A stretch of DNA of 64,000 nt from Clostridium fallax (GCF_900129365.1 NZ_FQVM01000013.1:1-64000); one strand, 5' to 3'. Positions 1 to 9,633 are shown, numbered from the stretch's first letter. The notes: a model not told the origin generated them from the letters alone. Made by a program: numbers and translations.

Positions 1-1
1 A

Positions 2-778
2 ACCCCTAATTTTGGACCTATAGGAATAGTAGATAATAATAGAGTAATGTTTTATAGGGATAATATAAGACATAAACCAATGAAAAATAATAAATTTTTA
101 AAGTTTTTATTTCGATATAAAATAGCAATAATTATAGCGATAGTATTGAGCATAATAAGTTATTTTAATCCTGTAGATTATTCTGATAAATATGATATGG
201 CAACTAATGAAATAAATACTTTAGCTAATAAAATAGATGAATTACAATCAAAACATGAAATAGATGATATAAGTTCTGAAATAACAAAATTAGAAGAAGT
301 AAATGACAACTTAAATAATGGAATAGATGAAAAAAGTGTTGAATTAGAGAAGCTTAGTGAAGAAAGGGAGGCTAAACTTAAAGCAGAGAATGAGGCCAAG
401 CTTAAAGAAGAACAAGAGGCTAAGATTAAGGCAGAAGAAGCTAAGATTAAAGCTAGTGAGGAAGCTAAGATTAAGGAAGAGGAAGAAGCTAAAGCAAAGG
501 AAAAAGCTAAAGCTGAGGAAAAAAATAAATCAGAACAACAAGTTGAGGAAAATAGACAATCTAAATCTAATAACTCTTATAATGTAAACAATTATAGATA
601 TAATAATAAACAAAATAATGTTAACCACAATAATTATCAATCAACAACTGTGTATATTACTCCAACAGGACAAAAGTATCATAGAATACCTAAGTGTGGA
701 AACACTAAATCTAGTACACCCATTTCAGTAGAAGAAGCTCAACAAAGAGGATATAATCCTTGCAAAAAATGTTTTTAA
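2..778 (+). CDS. Membrane-anchored coiled-coil protein with C-terminal Cys motif (5' end probably outside window)
   Basis: The frame is open to the left edge with no stop, so the gene may begin upstream. Internal ATGs exist at 47 and 80, neither with a clear ribosome binding site. A single hydrophobic segment lies just after KNNKFLKFLFRYK. It is followed by a long charged coiled coil rich in EAKxKxEE repeats and an Asn-rich linker. The last 40 residues form a small domain with TPTGQKYHRIPKC and GYNPCKKCF. That H/C...CxxC arrangement occurs at the C-termini of many Firmicute extracytoplasmic proteins and probably binds a metal. Function unknown. A stem-loop terminator follows. Confidence 0.65.
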   Translation, partial: TPNFGPIGIVDNNRVMFYRDNIRHKPMKNNKFLKFLFRYKIAIIIAIVLSIISYFNPVDYSDKYDMATNEINTLANKIDELQSKHEIDDISSEITKLEEVNDNLNNGIDEKSVELEKLSEEREAKLKAENEAKLKEEQEAKIKAEEAKIKASEEAKIKEEEEAKAKEKAKAEEKNKSEQQVEENRQSKSNNSYNVNNYRYNNKQNNVNHNNYQSTTVYITPTGQKYHRIPKCGNTKSSTPISVEEAQQRGYNPCKKCF

Positions 779-863
779 CAATATTAATTATTAATAAAAT
801 TATATTTTAGAATTAGTATTTCTTTATTTTATATATATAATATTATTAAAAATTTTCCAATGT

Positions 864-898
864 AAAATGGACAAGTTAAATTAATTTGTCCATTTTTT
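864..898 (+). terminator. Rho-independent terminator
   Basis: An 11-bp stem (AAAATGGACAA / TTGTCCATTTT) is followed by a T run. It sits between the first gene and the convergent pseudogene and may work in both directions. Confidence 0.75.
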
Positions 899-944
899 AT
901 TTAAATAAAATTAAGAAAATTAATCAATTTTAATATTTATAAAT

Positions 945-1472
945 TTAGTTGAAAAAATTTAATCTCATAACATTTACCATGTGTGTCTTTCTTTTAAATT
1001 CCATATTAGTTTCTTTAATTTTTTTATATCCTAAGCTAGACCAAAATCCAAGTCCTTTATAATTTTCATCAATTACATCTATTCTAAAAGACTTTGCTCC
1101 CAAACTAATTGCCTATTTACTTAATGATCTATGTACAATTTTTCCTATTCCAATGCTTCTCTTATCTGGATCAATAAGCATTAATCCAAGCATCCATTCT
1201 CCTACTGCTGGAAAGTCCCTTATAAAGTCCACTATACCAATTAATTTATTATAAGATGTAAATACTCCTAAAAGTAATTTATCTTCATAACCTTTATTTG
1301 TAGGTAGAGCTTTAAATATTTCCCTTAGATTTTTTATAGCTGGTAATATTCCATAGTGAAGAATATAATAATCAGAATATTTTTCACATAACTTAAAAAC
1401 AGTTTTTCAATCATTTATACAAAGAGACTTAATTTTATAACCATTTGTTAATTTAAAATTAATAGTTTTCAT
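945..1472 (-). pseudogene. GNAT-family N-acetyltransferase, disrupted by two in-frame stops
   Basis: Read from an ATG at 1472 with a strong upstream AGGGAGGT, the frame gives 175 residues typical of a GNAT acetyltransferase. It has a LLLGVF..LIGIVDF strand pair and an acetyl-CoA loop reading DKRSIGIGK. The C-terminal half reads SFRIDVIDENYKGLGFW and continues into a terminal strand. Two codons are stops: TGA at 1407-1409 (codon 22) and TAG at 1113-1115 (codon 120). Each sits where Trp (TGG) would fit, so two point mutations explain both. The rest of the frame is undamaged, which suggests recent inactivation. Substrate unknown. Confidence 0.85.
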
Positions 1473-2016
1473 TAAAGATTTTAACCTCCCTAACTAATTT
1501 TTAAGTAAATTTATTATATATATAATATTAGTTAAAAAAACAATTATATAAACTAAATAGTAAATTGAGTAAATTATTAAGTTATATTATGTTTAAACAT
1601 AAGTATTATTTTAAAAATAAAAAGTATAATAAAAATTAAAGTAAATTTATTATATTTAGTATTTTACATAGGTAAATATTAAAAATATAAAGTATTGATA
1701 TTTATATATAATTATATTTTAAAATTACTATAATAATTTAATGTTAAAAGTTAAATTATATAATTAGTGTAGATTGATGTTAGTCTTTTTATTTATAAGT
1801 ATTTATGATTTTGCAAGTAATTTGAAGGTCAAAGTATAGATATAAATTATTAGAGATTAATATTTACTATAAAAATAGAACTTTAAATTAATAAAGTTCT
1901 TAAAATATAACAAAATAGAATTTATATAATTTATTTTAATGTTATAAAAACTTAATAGTATGGTTTTTAACATATTAAATCAAATAATATTTAGGTATTT
2001 TATTTTTTATTTTAAG
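1473..2016. other. AT-rich intergenic region with nothing recognisable
   Basis: About 540 bases lie between the upstream ends of the GNAT pseudogene and the 3' end of the TPR gene. Both strands are stop-rich and I see no coding frame, tRNA, repeat array or convincing hairpin. Confidence 0.5.
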
Positions 2017-2364
2017 CTATAATAAATTTTTAATTATAAGATCAATAGCTTTTTTACAGTCTTTATCCTCATTATTCATAGCCCAAGCTATATTAAAATA
2101 TCTTAAAGCTTTTTTATTATCATCTTTCATAGAATAGCAATAAGCCAAATTAAAAAAATATTTAGAATCTAAATTTAGTAATAAGGTATTTTCTATCATT
2201 TTTATAGCTTTATCATATTCTTTTAACTTTATATAACATACTGCAGAATTATATAAAGCATGAGGTTCATTTTCTTTATGCTCTATAGCCTTTTTATAGA
2301 AAGAAAGAGCTTTCTCATAATTTTTATTAATATATAAAGAATTACCTTCTAAAAAATAACTCAT
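2017..2364 (-). CDS. Small tetratricopeptide-repeat protein
   Basis: A 115-residue protein made almost entirely of three TPR units. Examples are YEKALSFYKKAIEHKENEPHALYNSAV-like helices with the A/Y/F positions of the TPR consensus, then YDKAIKMIENTLLLN and KKALRYFNIAWAMN. There is no signal peptide or membrane segment, so it is likely a cytoplasmic protein-protein interaction module. An excellent AGGAGGT precedes the ATG. It is transcribed alone, divergent from valS. The partner is unknown. Confidence 0.85.
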   Translation of the reverse strand: MSYFLEGNSLYINKNYEKALSFYKKAIEHKENEPHALYNSAVCYIKLKEYDKAIKMIENTLLLNLDSKYFFNLAYCYSMKDDNKKALRYFNIAWAMNNEDKDCKKAIDLIIKNLL

Positions 2365-2460
2365 ATTTACCTCCTAAAATAAATACAAATGATATATTGT
2401 AATTATTTCCAAAAGATATAATTATATTCAAATAATCTTAGATTCTATATAAATATATTC

Positions 2461-2488
2461 TTGACATATGTATTGTTGGTATTATAAT
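2461..2488 (+). promoter_or_regulatory. Sigma-A type promoter of valS
   Basis: TTGACA (2461-2466), a 16-base spacer and TATAAT (2483-2488) lie directly upstream of the T-box leader. Confidence 0.8.
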
Positions 2489-2497
2489 ATAAGATAT

Positions 2498-2769
2498 ATT
2501 TTAAATTAAAAAGGAAAATGCTAAGAAAAAGAGGAGTAAAAATATTAAAAGCTTTAAGAGAGGAAAATTCATAGGCTGTAAGATTTTCTATGTTTTGTAT
2601 TTTGAAGGTAGCTTTGGAGCAGCTTTGCTGAAATATTAGTAGGTAAAGACGGCAAAATGTCGTTAATGTTTTTAAGAGTATATAAATTTAGTTATCTTAG
2701 CTATTTTATATAAAAAAAGGTGGTACCGCGAGTCTTCGTCCTTTATAGGATGAAGACCTTTTTTATTTT
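2498..2769 (+). promoter_or_regulatory. T-box leader (Val specifier) with terminator, controls valS
   Basis: The conserved T-box sequence AAGGTGGTACCGCG is at 2717-2730. It is followed by a terminator hairpin GTCTTCGTCCT / AGGATGAAGAC (2732-2756, one G-U pair) and a T run. In Stem I the context TTTGAAG-GTA-GCT places a valine GTA codon at 2608-2610. The same position in the pheS leader of this window holds TTC. Uncharged tRNA-Val is expected to stabilise the antiterminator and switch valS on. The class is established; the specifier position is my alignment. Confidence 0.9.
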
Positions 2770-2939
2770 ATAAAGATTTTTAATTTAAAATCAATAATAT
2801 TTTAAGTGTAAAACTTATACATAAATTTTTATTAATATCTAAAATAATAAGAATTACATAAAGAGCCTTAATATGTTTATTATTATTTTATTTTAATAAG
2901 GAAACTTTTAAATAAGAAAATATAAAGGAGGATTTTTAT

Positions 2940-5585
2940 ATGATAGAAAATAAAAACATTTCTACAACTTATAGTCCGAAGGAATTTGAAGAAAGAATAT
3001 ATAAAACATGGGAAGAAAAAAAATATTTCACACCAGAAGTAGATAAAAGTAAAAAACCTTACACAATAATTATGCCACCTCCAAATATAACTGGAAAATT
3101 ACATTTAGGTCATGCATTAGATAATACTTTACAAGATATGCTTATAAGATTTAAAAGAATGCAAGGATACTGTACTTTATGGGTACCTGGAGAAGACCAT
3201 GCAAGTATTGCAACAGAGGTTAAGGTTGAAAATGAACTTTTAAAAGAAGGCTTAAAGAAAAAAGAAATGGGTAGAGAAGCTTTCCTTGAAAAAGTATGGG
3301 AATGGACAGATGAATATAGAGAAAGAATAAGAACTCAGCTTAAGAAAATGGGAGTTTCAGCAGACTTTACAAGAGAAAGATTTACAATGGATGAAAACTT
3401 AAATAAAGCTGTTAAACATGTTTTTGTTAAGTTATATAATGAGGGATTAATATACCAAGGAAATAGAATAACTAACTGGTGTCCTAAATGTCAAACTGCT
3501 TTATCAGATGCTGAAATAGAGTATGAAGAAAAAGAAGGAAACTTCTGGCATATAAAATATCCAGTTAAGGATTCAGATGAATTTTTAGAAATTGCAACAA
3601 CTAGACCAGAAACATTACTTGGAGATACTGCAGTAGCTGTAAATCCTAATGATGGTAGATATAAACACTTAGTTGGAAAAACTTTAATATTACCTTTAGT
3701 AGGAAGAGAAATCCCAGTAGTTGCAGATGATTATGTTGATTTAGAGTTTGGTACAGGTGCTGTTAAAATAACACCAGCTCATGATCCTAATGACTATGAA
3801 GTAGGAAAGAGACATAATCTTCCTCAAATAAGAGTTATGGATGATAAGGGAATAATAAATGAACTAGGTGGAAAATACCAAGGCTTAGAAAGATATGAAG
3901 CTAGAAAAGCTATGGTTAAGGATTTAGAAGAGCAAGGACTACTTGTTAAAATAAAACCTCATGTTCATAATGTTGGAGTTCATGATAGATGCGGTACTGT
4001 AGTAGAGCCAATAATATCAAAGCAATGGTATGTAAAAATGGATTCTTTAGCAAAACCAGCTATTGAAGTAGTTAAGGAAAAGAAAACTAAATTTGTACCA
4101 GAAAGATTTGAAAAAACATATTTTAACTGGATGGAAAACATACAAGATTGGTGTATTTCAAGACAGTTATGGTGGGGACATAGAATACCAGTATGGTATT
4201 GTAAAGACTGTGGAGAAATAATAGTTAGGGAAGATGCACCTAGTTGCTGTCCTAAGTGTAATTCGGAAAGATTAGAGCAAGAAACTGATGTGTTAGATAC
4301 ATGGTTCTCATCAGCATTATGGCCTTTTTCAACTCTTGGATGGCCAGATAAAACAGAGGATTTAGAATACTTCTATCCAACAAGTACTTTAGTTACTGGA
4401 TATGATATAATCTTCTTCTGGGTTGCAAGAATGATATTCTCAGGAATTCATAATATGGGAGAAACTCCATTTGAAAATGTATTAATACATGGAATTATAA
4501 GAGACTCTGAAGGAAGAAAAATGAGTAAGTCTTTAGGAAATGGTGTTGACCCACTTGAAGTTATAGATACTTATGGAGCAGATGCTTTAAGATTTATGTT
4601 AGTTACAGGTAATGCACCAGGAAATGATATAAGATATTATCCAGAAAGAGTTGAAGCAGCTAGAAACTTTGCAAATAAGATTTGGAATGCTTCAAGATTT
4701 GTTATGATGAATCTTGATAAAGATCTTATGGAAAAATATAAAGATAATAAAGATTATAGCTTAGCTGATAAATGGATACTATCAAAACTTAACACATTAG
4801 TTTTAGATGTTACAGAGAATATGGATAAATTTGAACTTGGAATAGCTCTTCAAAAAGTTTATGATTTTATGTGGACTGAATTCTGTGACTGGTATATTGA
4901 GCTTGTAAAACCAATTTTATATGGAGAAGACGAAAAGGCTAAAGGAGTAGTTTATAATGTATTATACACAGTATTAACTACAGGATTAAAGCTTCTTCAT
5001 CCAGTAATGCCATTTATAACAGAAGAAATATACACTCATATTTCAGAAGAAACTGAATCAATAACAATTGCAAAATGGCCTGAATTTAACAAAGAATTAT
5101 GTAGTGAATCAGCAGAAAAAGATATGGCATATATAATAGAAGGTATTAAATCTTTAAGAAATGTAAGAGCAGAGATGAATGTACCACCTTCAAGAAAGGC
5201 TAAAGTTATAGCTCTTATATCAGAAGAGGCTAAAAATGCTTTCAATGAAGGAGCAACTTACTTTGAAAAATTAGCATCAGCAAGTGATGTTGAATTTATA
5301 AATTCAAAAGATCAAGTTCCTGAAAATGCAGTTTCTGTAGTTTGCCAAGGTGGGGAGTTATTTATGCCACTTTTAGACCTTGTTGATAAGGAAAAAGAAC
5401 TTGGAAGATTAGCTAAAGAAAAAGAAAAATTAGAAAAAGAAATAGATAGAGTAGAAAAGAAACTTTCAAATGAAAGATTCGTAAGTAAAGCTCCAAAGGA
5501 CGTTGTTGATGGAGAGAAAGCTAAAGGCGAAAAGTATAAAGAAATGCTTAAAGCTGTTTTAGAAAGAATAGAAAAATTAAAGTAA
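2940..5585 (+). CDS. valS: Valine--tRNA ligase
   Basis: A class Ia aminoacyl-tRNA synthetase that charges tRNA-Val, of normal length at 881 residues. It shows the HIGH-type motif HLGH at residues 55-58 after MPPPNITGK and the KMSKS loop at about 527-531. The large CP1 editing insertion lies between them (TTRPETLLGDTAVAVNP). The anticodon-binding helical region follows, and residues ~815-881 form the C-terminal coiled coil typical of ValRS. A Cys-rich zinc-binding-like segment (CKDCGE...CCPKC) lies in the connective region. AAAGGAGG precedes the ATG. It is regulated by the T-box leader and ends at a strong terminator. Confidence 0.98.
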   Translation: MIENKNISTTYSPKEFEERIYKTWEEKKYFTPEVDKSKKPYTIIMPPPNITGKLHLGHALDNTLQDMLIRFKRMQGYCTLWVPGEDHASIATEVKVENELLKEGLKKKEMGREAFLEKVWEWTDEYRERIRTQLKKMGVSADFTRERFTMDENLNKAVKHVFVKLYNEGLIYQGNRITNWCPKCQTALSDAEIEYEEKEGNFWHIKYPVKDSDEFLEIATTRPETLLGDTAVAVNPNDGRYKHLVGKTLILPLVGREIPVVADDYVDLEFGTGAVKITPAHDPNDYEVGKRHNLPQIRVMDDKGIINELGGKYQGLERYEARKAMVKDLEEQGLLVKIKPHVHNVGVHDRCGTVVEPIISKQWYVKMDSLAKPAIEVVKEKKTKFVPERFEKTYFNWMENIQDWCISRQLWWGHRIPVWYCKDCGEIIVREDAPSCCPKCNSERLEQETDVLDTWFSSALWPFSTLGWPDKTEDLEYFYPTSTLVTGYDIIFFWVARMIFSGIHNMGETPFENVLIHGIIRDSEGRKMSKSLGNGVDPLEVIDTYGADALRFMLVTGNAPGNDIRYYPERVEAARNFANKIWNASRFVMMNLDKDLMEKYKDNKDYSLADKWILSKLNTLVLDVTENMDKFELGIALQKVYDFMWTEFCDWYIELVKPILYGEDEKAKGVVYNVLYTVLTTGLKLLHPVMPFITEEIYTHISEETESITIAKWPEFNKELCSESAEKDMAYIIEGIKSLRNVRAEMNVPPSRKAKVIALISEEAKNAFNEGATYFEKLASASDVEFINSKDQVPENAVSVVCQGGELFMPLLDLVDKEKELGRLAKEKEKLEKEIDRVEKKLSNERFVSKAPKDVVDGEKAKGEKYKEMLKAVLERIEKLK

Positions 5586-5601
5586 CTATATAAATTAGGC
5601 A

Positions 5602-5637
5602 AAAGACCACTTACTTTTTAAAGTAGGTGGTCTTTTA
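5602..5637 (+). terminator. Rho-independent terminator of valS
   Basis: AAGACCACTTACTTT pairs with AAAGTAGGTGGTCTT and is followed by TTATTT. It separates valS from the HNH gene. Confidence 0.85.
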
Positions 5638-5691
5638 TTTAATTTATTTTTATATTATTTAAGTAAAGCATATTATTAGGAGAGATACTTA

Positions 5692-6834
5692 GTGTTAGGT
5701 ATTAAAGGATATGAAGCACAAGGAAGAAAAACAACTGAACTTTTTAGTGAATCAAGTTTAGATTTAAATAGTTTTGAAAGAATTTTTGATTCAACTACTA
5801 ATAGTTATAAGATTTATTGGTTTTTAGGATTATTTAAAGAAATTACTTTAAAAAATAATATTATTTCATTTAGAAGAGTTATTCTAAGAATGGTTACAGA
5901 AGCTTGGTATTCTGTAACACAATATAACTTATTATTAGGCTTTTCTGATAATTTATATAATTTAGTAAAGCTTATACATAAAAAATATGATGTTGATGTA
6001 AATATGACGGAAACAAATTTAATTAATTTTTTAGAAAATATAAATGATATAGAAGTTGAAAAATATATTAAAGATTTAATGAAATATGTTCCATATAGAC
6101 TTTTAACACCTTTTTATTTATTGGAGTTATCAAAAATAAAAAAAGATTATTTAATTAATAAAGCTGTTGTTGAATTAACACAAATAGATAATAGATCTAT
6201 TTATAAAATAGATGATGAAAATAAAATAATAATTATAAATAAACAATGGTTTGATTTTATATATAATAATCAAAATTTAGTTTATGGGTGGATTAATTAT
6301 AAACTTATATGTTATCTACAAAAAAGAAATCCTAATGTTCCAGCAATACCATTTAAAATTAAGGCACCTCTTAAAAGAAATCTCAATATTGCAAAAAAAT
6401 TATGGAATTCTATAAAAAAAGAGATATTATTATTAGATATTTATACAGAAAAGGAGTTATGTGATTATAATTTTAAGTTATATGGTAATTTAAGTATAGA
6501 TCATTTTATTCCTTGGAGTTTTGTTTTGCATGATGAATTATGGAATTTAGTACCTACATTTAGTAAATTTAATAGTTCGAAAAATAATAAGCTGCCAAAC
6601 TTAACTTTATATTTAAATAAATTCTGTGATATTCAATTCAAATTTTTTAATGTTATGCAAAAAAACTATAAAAAGTATAAATCAAATTTAGAAGAATATA
6701 CTTCTATAAATATATGTGTAAATAATAAAAATTTTATTACAAGGGATGAGTTTACTAATAAGTTAAAGGCAAATATTGAGCCACTATATCAAATTGCATA
6801 TAATAAAGGTTATGATATATGGAGTAAGGAATAA
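5692..6834 (+). CDS. HNH endonuclease domain protein
   Basis: A 380-residue protein read from a GTG 7 bases after AGGAGAG. The first ~240 residues are helical and lack a domain I can name (IYWFLGLFKEI near residue 45). The C-terminal part holds an HNH-type core: SIDHFIPW at 268-275 (D270, H271), DELWNLVP with N285, then a helix with FNSSKNNKLPN. This D-H...N...N-K pattern is the metal-dependent nick/cleave motif of HNH nucleases. There is no signal peptide. It has its own terminator on each side and interrupts the usual valS-folC neighbourhood, so it looks like an accessory gene. A defence role is possible but only inferred. Confidence 0.8.
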   Translation: MLGIKGYEAQGRKTTELFSESSLDLNSFERIFDSTTNSYKIYWFLGLFKEITLKNNIISFRRVILRMVTEAWYSVTQYNLLLGFSDNLYNLVKLIHKKYDVDVNMTETNLINFLENINDIEVEKYIKDLMKYVPYRLLTPFYLLELSKIKKDYLINKAVVELTQIDNRSIYKIDDENKIIIINKQWFDFIYNNQNLVYGWINYKLICYLQKRNPNVPAIPFKIKAPLKRNLNIAKKLWNSIKKEILLLDIYTEKELCDYNFKLYGNLSIDHFIPWSFVLHDELWNLVPTFSKFNSSKNNKLPNLTLYLNKFCDIQFKFFNVMQKNYKKYKSNLEEYTSINICVNNKNFITRDEFTNKLKANIEPLYQIAYNKGYDIWSKE

Positions 6835-6965
6835 AATGATATATTTAATTTTTTTATATAAGTTAGATTATTTAAAAAAATTAAATATGAATGGGATTTT
6901 TATATGAAAACTTATTATATAATTGTTTTATATTATAAATAAAATAAGAATTAATAAAGATAAAT

Positions 6966-6997
6966 AAAAGGCTAAGTATATATAGTACTTAGCTTTT
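6966..6997 (+). terminator. Probable terminator after the HNH gene
   Basis: Perfect stem GCTAAGTA (6971-6978) / TACTTAGC (6986-6993), with A residues upstream and TTTT downstream. The rest of the 350-base gap up to folC holds only the folC promoter. Confidence 0.6.
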
Positions 6998-7098
6998 AGA
7001 TTAAAAGGTCTTTTGTAAATATTTTAATTTAAAACTAAAATATATATTTAAGAATCACAAGAAAAAATTTTTAGTAGTTCTTTTTAAAGACTTTAAAA

Positions 7099-7126
7099 TT
7101 GACAAACTTTAAATAAAAAATATAAA
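7099..7126 (+). promoter_or_regulatory. Probable promoter of folC
   Basis: TTGACA (7099-7104) is followed by TATAAA (7121-7126) after 16 bases, or TAAAAT at 7123 after 18. It lies 59 bases upstream of the start codon. Confidence 0.6.
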
Positions 7127-7184
7127 ATATTTAGTATTACTTAATATAAATATTAAATTTTTAATTAGTAGGTGATTTATTTAA

Positions 7185-8513
7185 ATGAATAAAAAAAATA
7201 ATATAATGAGTTACGAAGAAACTATGAGATATATTACAGAAACAGCTAAGTTTGGCTCAAATTATGGTCTTCAAAGGACTGAAAAGATTTTAGAATTTTT
7301 AGGGAATCCTCATAAGAAGTTAAAATTAATACATATAGCAGGAACTAATGGTAAAGGTTCAACTACATCTTTAATAACATCTGTTTTAATGGATTGTGGA
7401 TATAAAGTTGGAATGTATACATCTCCTTTTATAGAAGAATTTGAGGAAAGAATTCAGATTAATAGAAAAAATATTTCTAAAAAGAATTTATCAGAGACTT
7501 TAACTGAAGTTCGTAAGGCTGTAAATAAGGTAATAAAACTTGGATATGATAATCCAACAGAGTTTGAGATTATTACGTGTTTAATGTTTTTATATTTTTA
7601 TAAGGAAAAAGTAGATTTGGGAGTTATAGAAGTAGGACTTGGTGGAAGATTAGATTCTACTAATGTTATAACACCTATCTTATCAGTTATAACTTCTATA
7701 AGCTATGATCATATTAATATACTTGGAAATTCTTTAGAGAAGATAGCTTATGAAAAAGGTGGGGTAATAAAAGAAAATATTCCTGTTGTAAGTTATAAGC
7801 AAGATAAAAAGGTAAGGGTAGTTATAGAAAAAATATGTAAAGAGAAAAATTCTATCCTTTATGAAGTAGATAATTCCATGATAAAACATATAAATCCTAG
7901 GGGTAAAAATTTTACTCAAGAATTAGAAATTAGAACAGAAAATGAAAAGTATAATTTAAATTTAAGTCTTTTAGGAAGTCATCAAACCTTAAATTGCCTT
8001 TTAGCAGTTAAAGCTTGTGAGATACTAAATAAAATAGGTGTTAATATAGGTAAAGATAATATAATAAATGGTATTAAACATGCTAAATGGATAGGGAGAA
8101 TGGAAGTTTTAAAGGATAAACCCTTAGTAGTTATTGATGGAGCTCATAATATAGACGGAATAGAAAAGTTAACTAAATCTATAAAAGAATATTTTGCTTA
8201 TAAAAAGATTAATCTTATAATAGGTGTTTTAGGAGATAAAGAAGTTCATAAAATGATAAATGAAGTTAGTAAGATTATAGATAAAGCAATAATTTTATCT
8301 CCTCATAGTGATAGAGCGGAGAAGAAAGAAATTATGGCTAAGTATTTTCATGAAAATAATATAAAATGTTTTTTATATGATGATTATAAAGAAGGATTTT
8401 TAAAGGCTTTAGATTTTTCAGATGAAGAGGATTTAGTTCTTGTTTGTGGTTCTTTGTATATGATAGGAGATATGAGAAAGATAATAAATAATTATATTAA
8501 AGAAAGAAAATAG
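7185..8513 (+). CDS. folC: Folylpolyglutamate synthase / dihydrofolate synthase
   Basis: An ATP-dependent Mur-ligase-family enzyme that adds glutamate to dihydropteroate and/or folates in the cytoplasm. At 442 residues it is full length. The ATP-binding loop is IAGTNGKGST (51-60), followed by the family signature GLGGRLDSTN and the C-terminal VIDGAHN. A GTAGGTGAT ribosome site lies about 9 bases before the ATG; a second ATG at 7206 is possible. It is monocistronic. folC commonly follows valS in Firmicutes, and here the HNH gene lies between them. Confidence 0.95.
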   Translation: MNKKNNIMSYEETMRYITETAKFGSNYGLQRTEKILEFLGNPHKKLKLIHIAGTNGKGSTTSLITSVLMDCGYKVGMYTSPFIEEFEERIQINRKNISKKNLSETLTEVRKAVNKVIKLGYDNPTEFEIITCLMFLYFYKEKVDLGVIEVGLGGRLDSTNVITPILSVITSISYDHINILGNSLEKIAYEKGGVIKENIPVVSYKQDKKVRVVIEKICKEKNSILYEVDNSMIKHINPRGKNFTQELEIRTENEKYNLNLSLLGSHQTLNCLLAVKACEILNKIGVNIGKDNIINGIKHAKWIGRMEVLKDKPLVVIDGAHNIDGIEKLTKSIKEYFAYKKINLIIGVLGDKEVHKMINEVSKIIDKAIILSPHSDRAEKKEIMAKYFHENNIKCFLYDDYKEGFLKALDFSDEEDLVLVCGSLYMIGDMRKIINNYIKERK

Positions 8514-8704
8514 TAGGATATTAAATGTAAAATTATATTAAGAAAATTTAATAAATGTATTTTACTTTAAATAAAAAGTATTATTAATATTCAAAGTATC
8601 TATATTTTTTATTTTATAAATTTAAATTAAATTCATTGTAATTATATTTCTATAGAATTAATTATGATATTAATAGACTTTATAAGAAGATAAATTAATA
8701 AAAA

Positions 8705-8743
8705 ATACACTTAAAGATATTTATCTTTAAGTGTATTTTTTTT
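8705..8743. terminator. Bidirectional terminator
   Basis: A perfect 15-bp stem ATACACTTAAAGATA / TATCTTTAAGTGTAT has a 2-base loop with A and T runs on either side. It lies between the convergent folC and TSCPD genes. Confidence 0.8.
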
Positions 8744-8744
8744 A

Positions 8745-8993
8745 TTAATTGCTTTTTAAATATTCTTCAAGAGCCTTAGAAAGTTGATCTGGACAAGAAC
8801 TTTCCTTATCTCCACAAGTAAGTCCTTTTAATCTGGTAATAGCCTCATCAATTTTCATTCCTTCTACTAAAGCACTAATTCCTTTAAGATTACCTGGACA
8901 ACCACCTGTAAAAGAAACTTTAGAAACCTTACCATCTACAATATCAAAGTTAATTTCTTTTGAACATACACCGCTAGTTTTGTATGAATACAT
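8745..8993 (-). CDS. TSCPD domain protein (TIGR03905 family)
   Basis: An 82-residue protein matching the small TSCPD family: TSGVCSKEINFDI, GGCPGN, then GLTCGDKESSCPDQL. The four conserved Cys residues suggest metal or redox function. The domain also occurs at the C-terminus of some ribonucleotide reductases, but the role of the free-standing form is unknown. AGGGGAGA precedes the ATG. It is transcribed alone toward the bidirectional terminator. Confidence 0.85.
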   Translation of the reverse strand: MYSYKTSGVCSKEINFDIVDGKVSKVSFTGGCPGNLKGISALVEGMKIDEAITRLKGLTCGDKESSCPDQLSKALEEYLKSN

Positions 8994-9102
8994 AAAATCT
9001 CCCCTTTTTACTTATATAATAATTATTATATCCTTATGTATTTTATAAATGTTATTTAAGCTTTATAAAAAATATAGCTCTTAAAATTACTATTTACTAT
9101 AT

Positions 9103-9633
9103 TTATTCGCTAATTAAAGCAGTAATAATTTTATTATAGATTTCAGAAGGGTTATCCTTCCATTTTGAGCATAATGCATTAGCTTGTTTTTTAGAGGCTA
9201 CATTTACCTTTAAGTCCATAAGCAATGTTGAGCCTTCCACTACTTTAAGTTTTACTAAGAATGTATCATCATTATCAGGAACATAATCGGCAGTAGTAGT
9301 AAGCTCCTTTTTTATTTTATCTATTTTAGATTCTATATAATCATCTATTATCTTTATTTTTGCAGGAGAAATTCTGTCATAAAATAAAGATAATACCTTA
9401 TCTCCTGTTTCAGTTAATTTTAAAAGCTTTTTATCATCTTCACCTTTTTCGTATTGTAAAAATCCAGAAGAAATTAGCTCGCCAATATACTGCTGTAAAG
9501 TAAAATAGTTTATAAAACTATTTTCTAAAACTATTTCTGTTAGTTGGGTATTAGAAATAGGGTATTTTACATCTTTTAATATATATAGTAATAATAATTT
9601 TAATTCAGCTAGTTCTAATGTATTTTCATACAT
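9103..9633 (-). CDS. DUF4364 family protein
   Basis: A 176-residue cytoplasmic protein with the DUF4364 pattern common in Clostridia: LAELKLLLLYILKDVKYPIS, a winged-helix-like N-terminal half, then KIDKIKKELT and a beta-rich C-terminal region. I chose the ATG at 9633, preceded by GGAGGGTGGG at proper spacing, over the upstream TTG at 9648, which would lie inside the ribosome site. The N-terminal fold suggests a DNA-binding regulator, but this is not established. It is divergent from the deacetylase gene. Confidence 0.85.
   Translation of the reverse strand: MYENTLELAELKLLLLYILKDVKYPISNTQLTEIVLENSFINYFTLQQYIGELISSGFLQYEKGEDDKKLLKLTETGDKVLSLFYDRISPAKIKIIDDYIESKIDKIKKELTTTADYVPDNDDTFLVKLKVVEGSTLLMDLKVNVASKKQANALCSKWKDNPSEIYNKIITALISE

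Noticed and set aside
5312..5602. Open frame antisense to the end of valS
   Set aside because: Ser/Phe-rich product typical of the reverse of Lys/Glu-rich coding; lies wholly inside valS.
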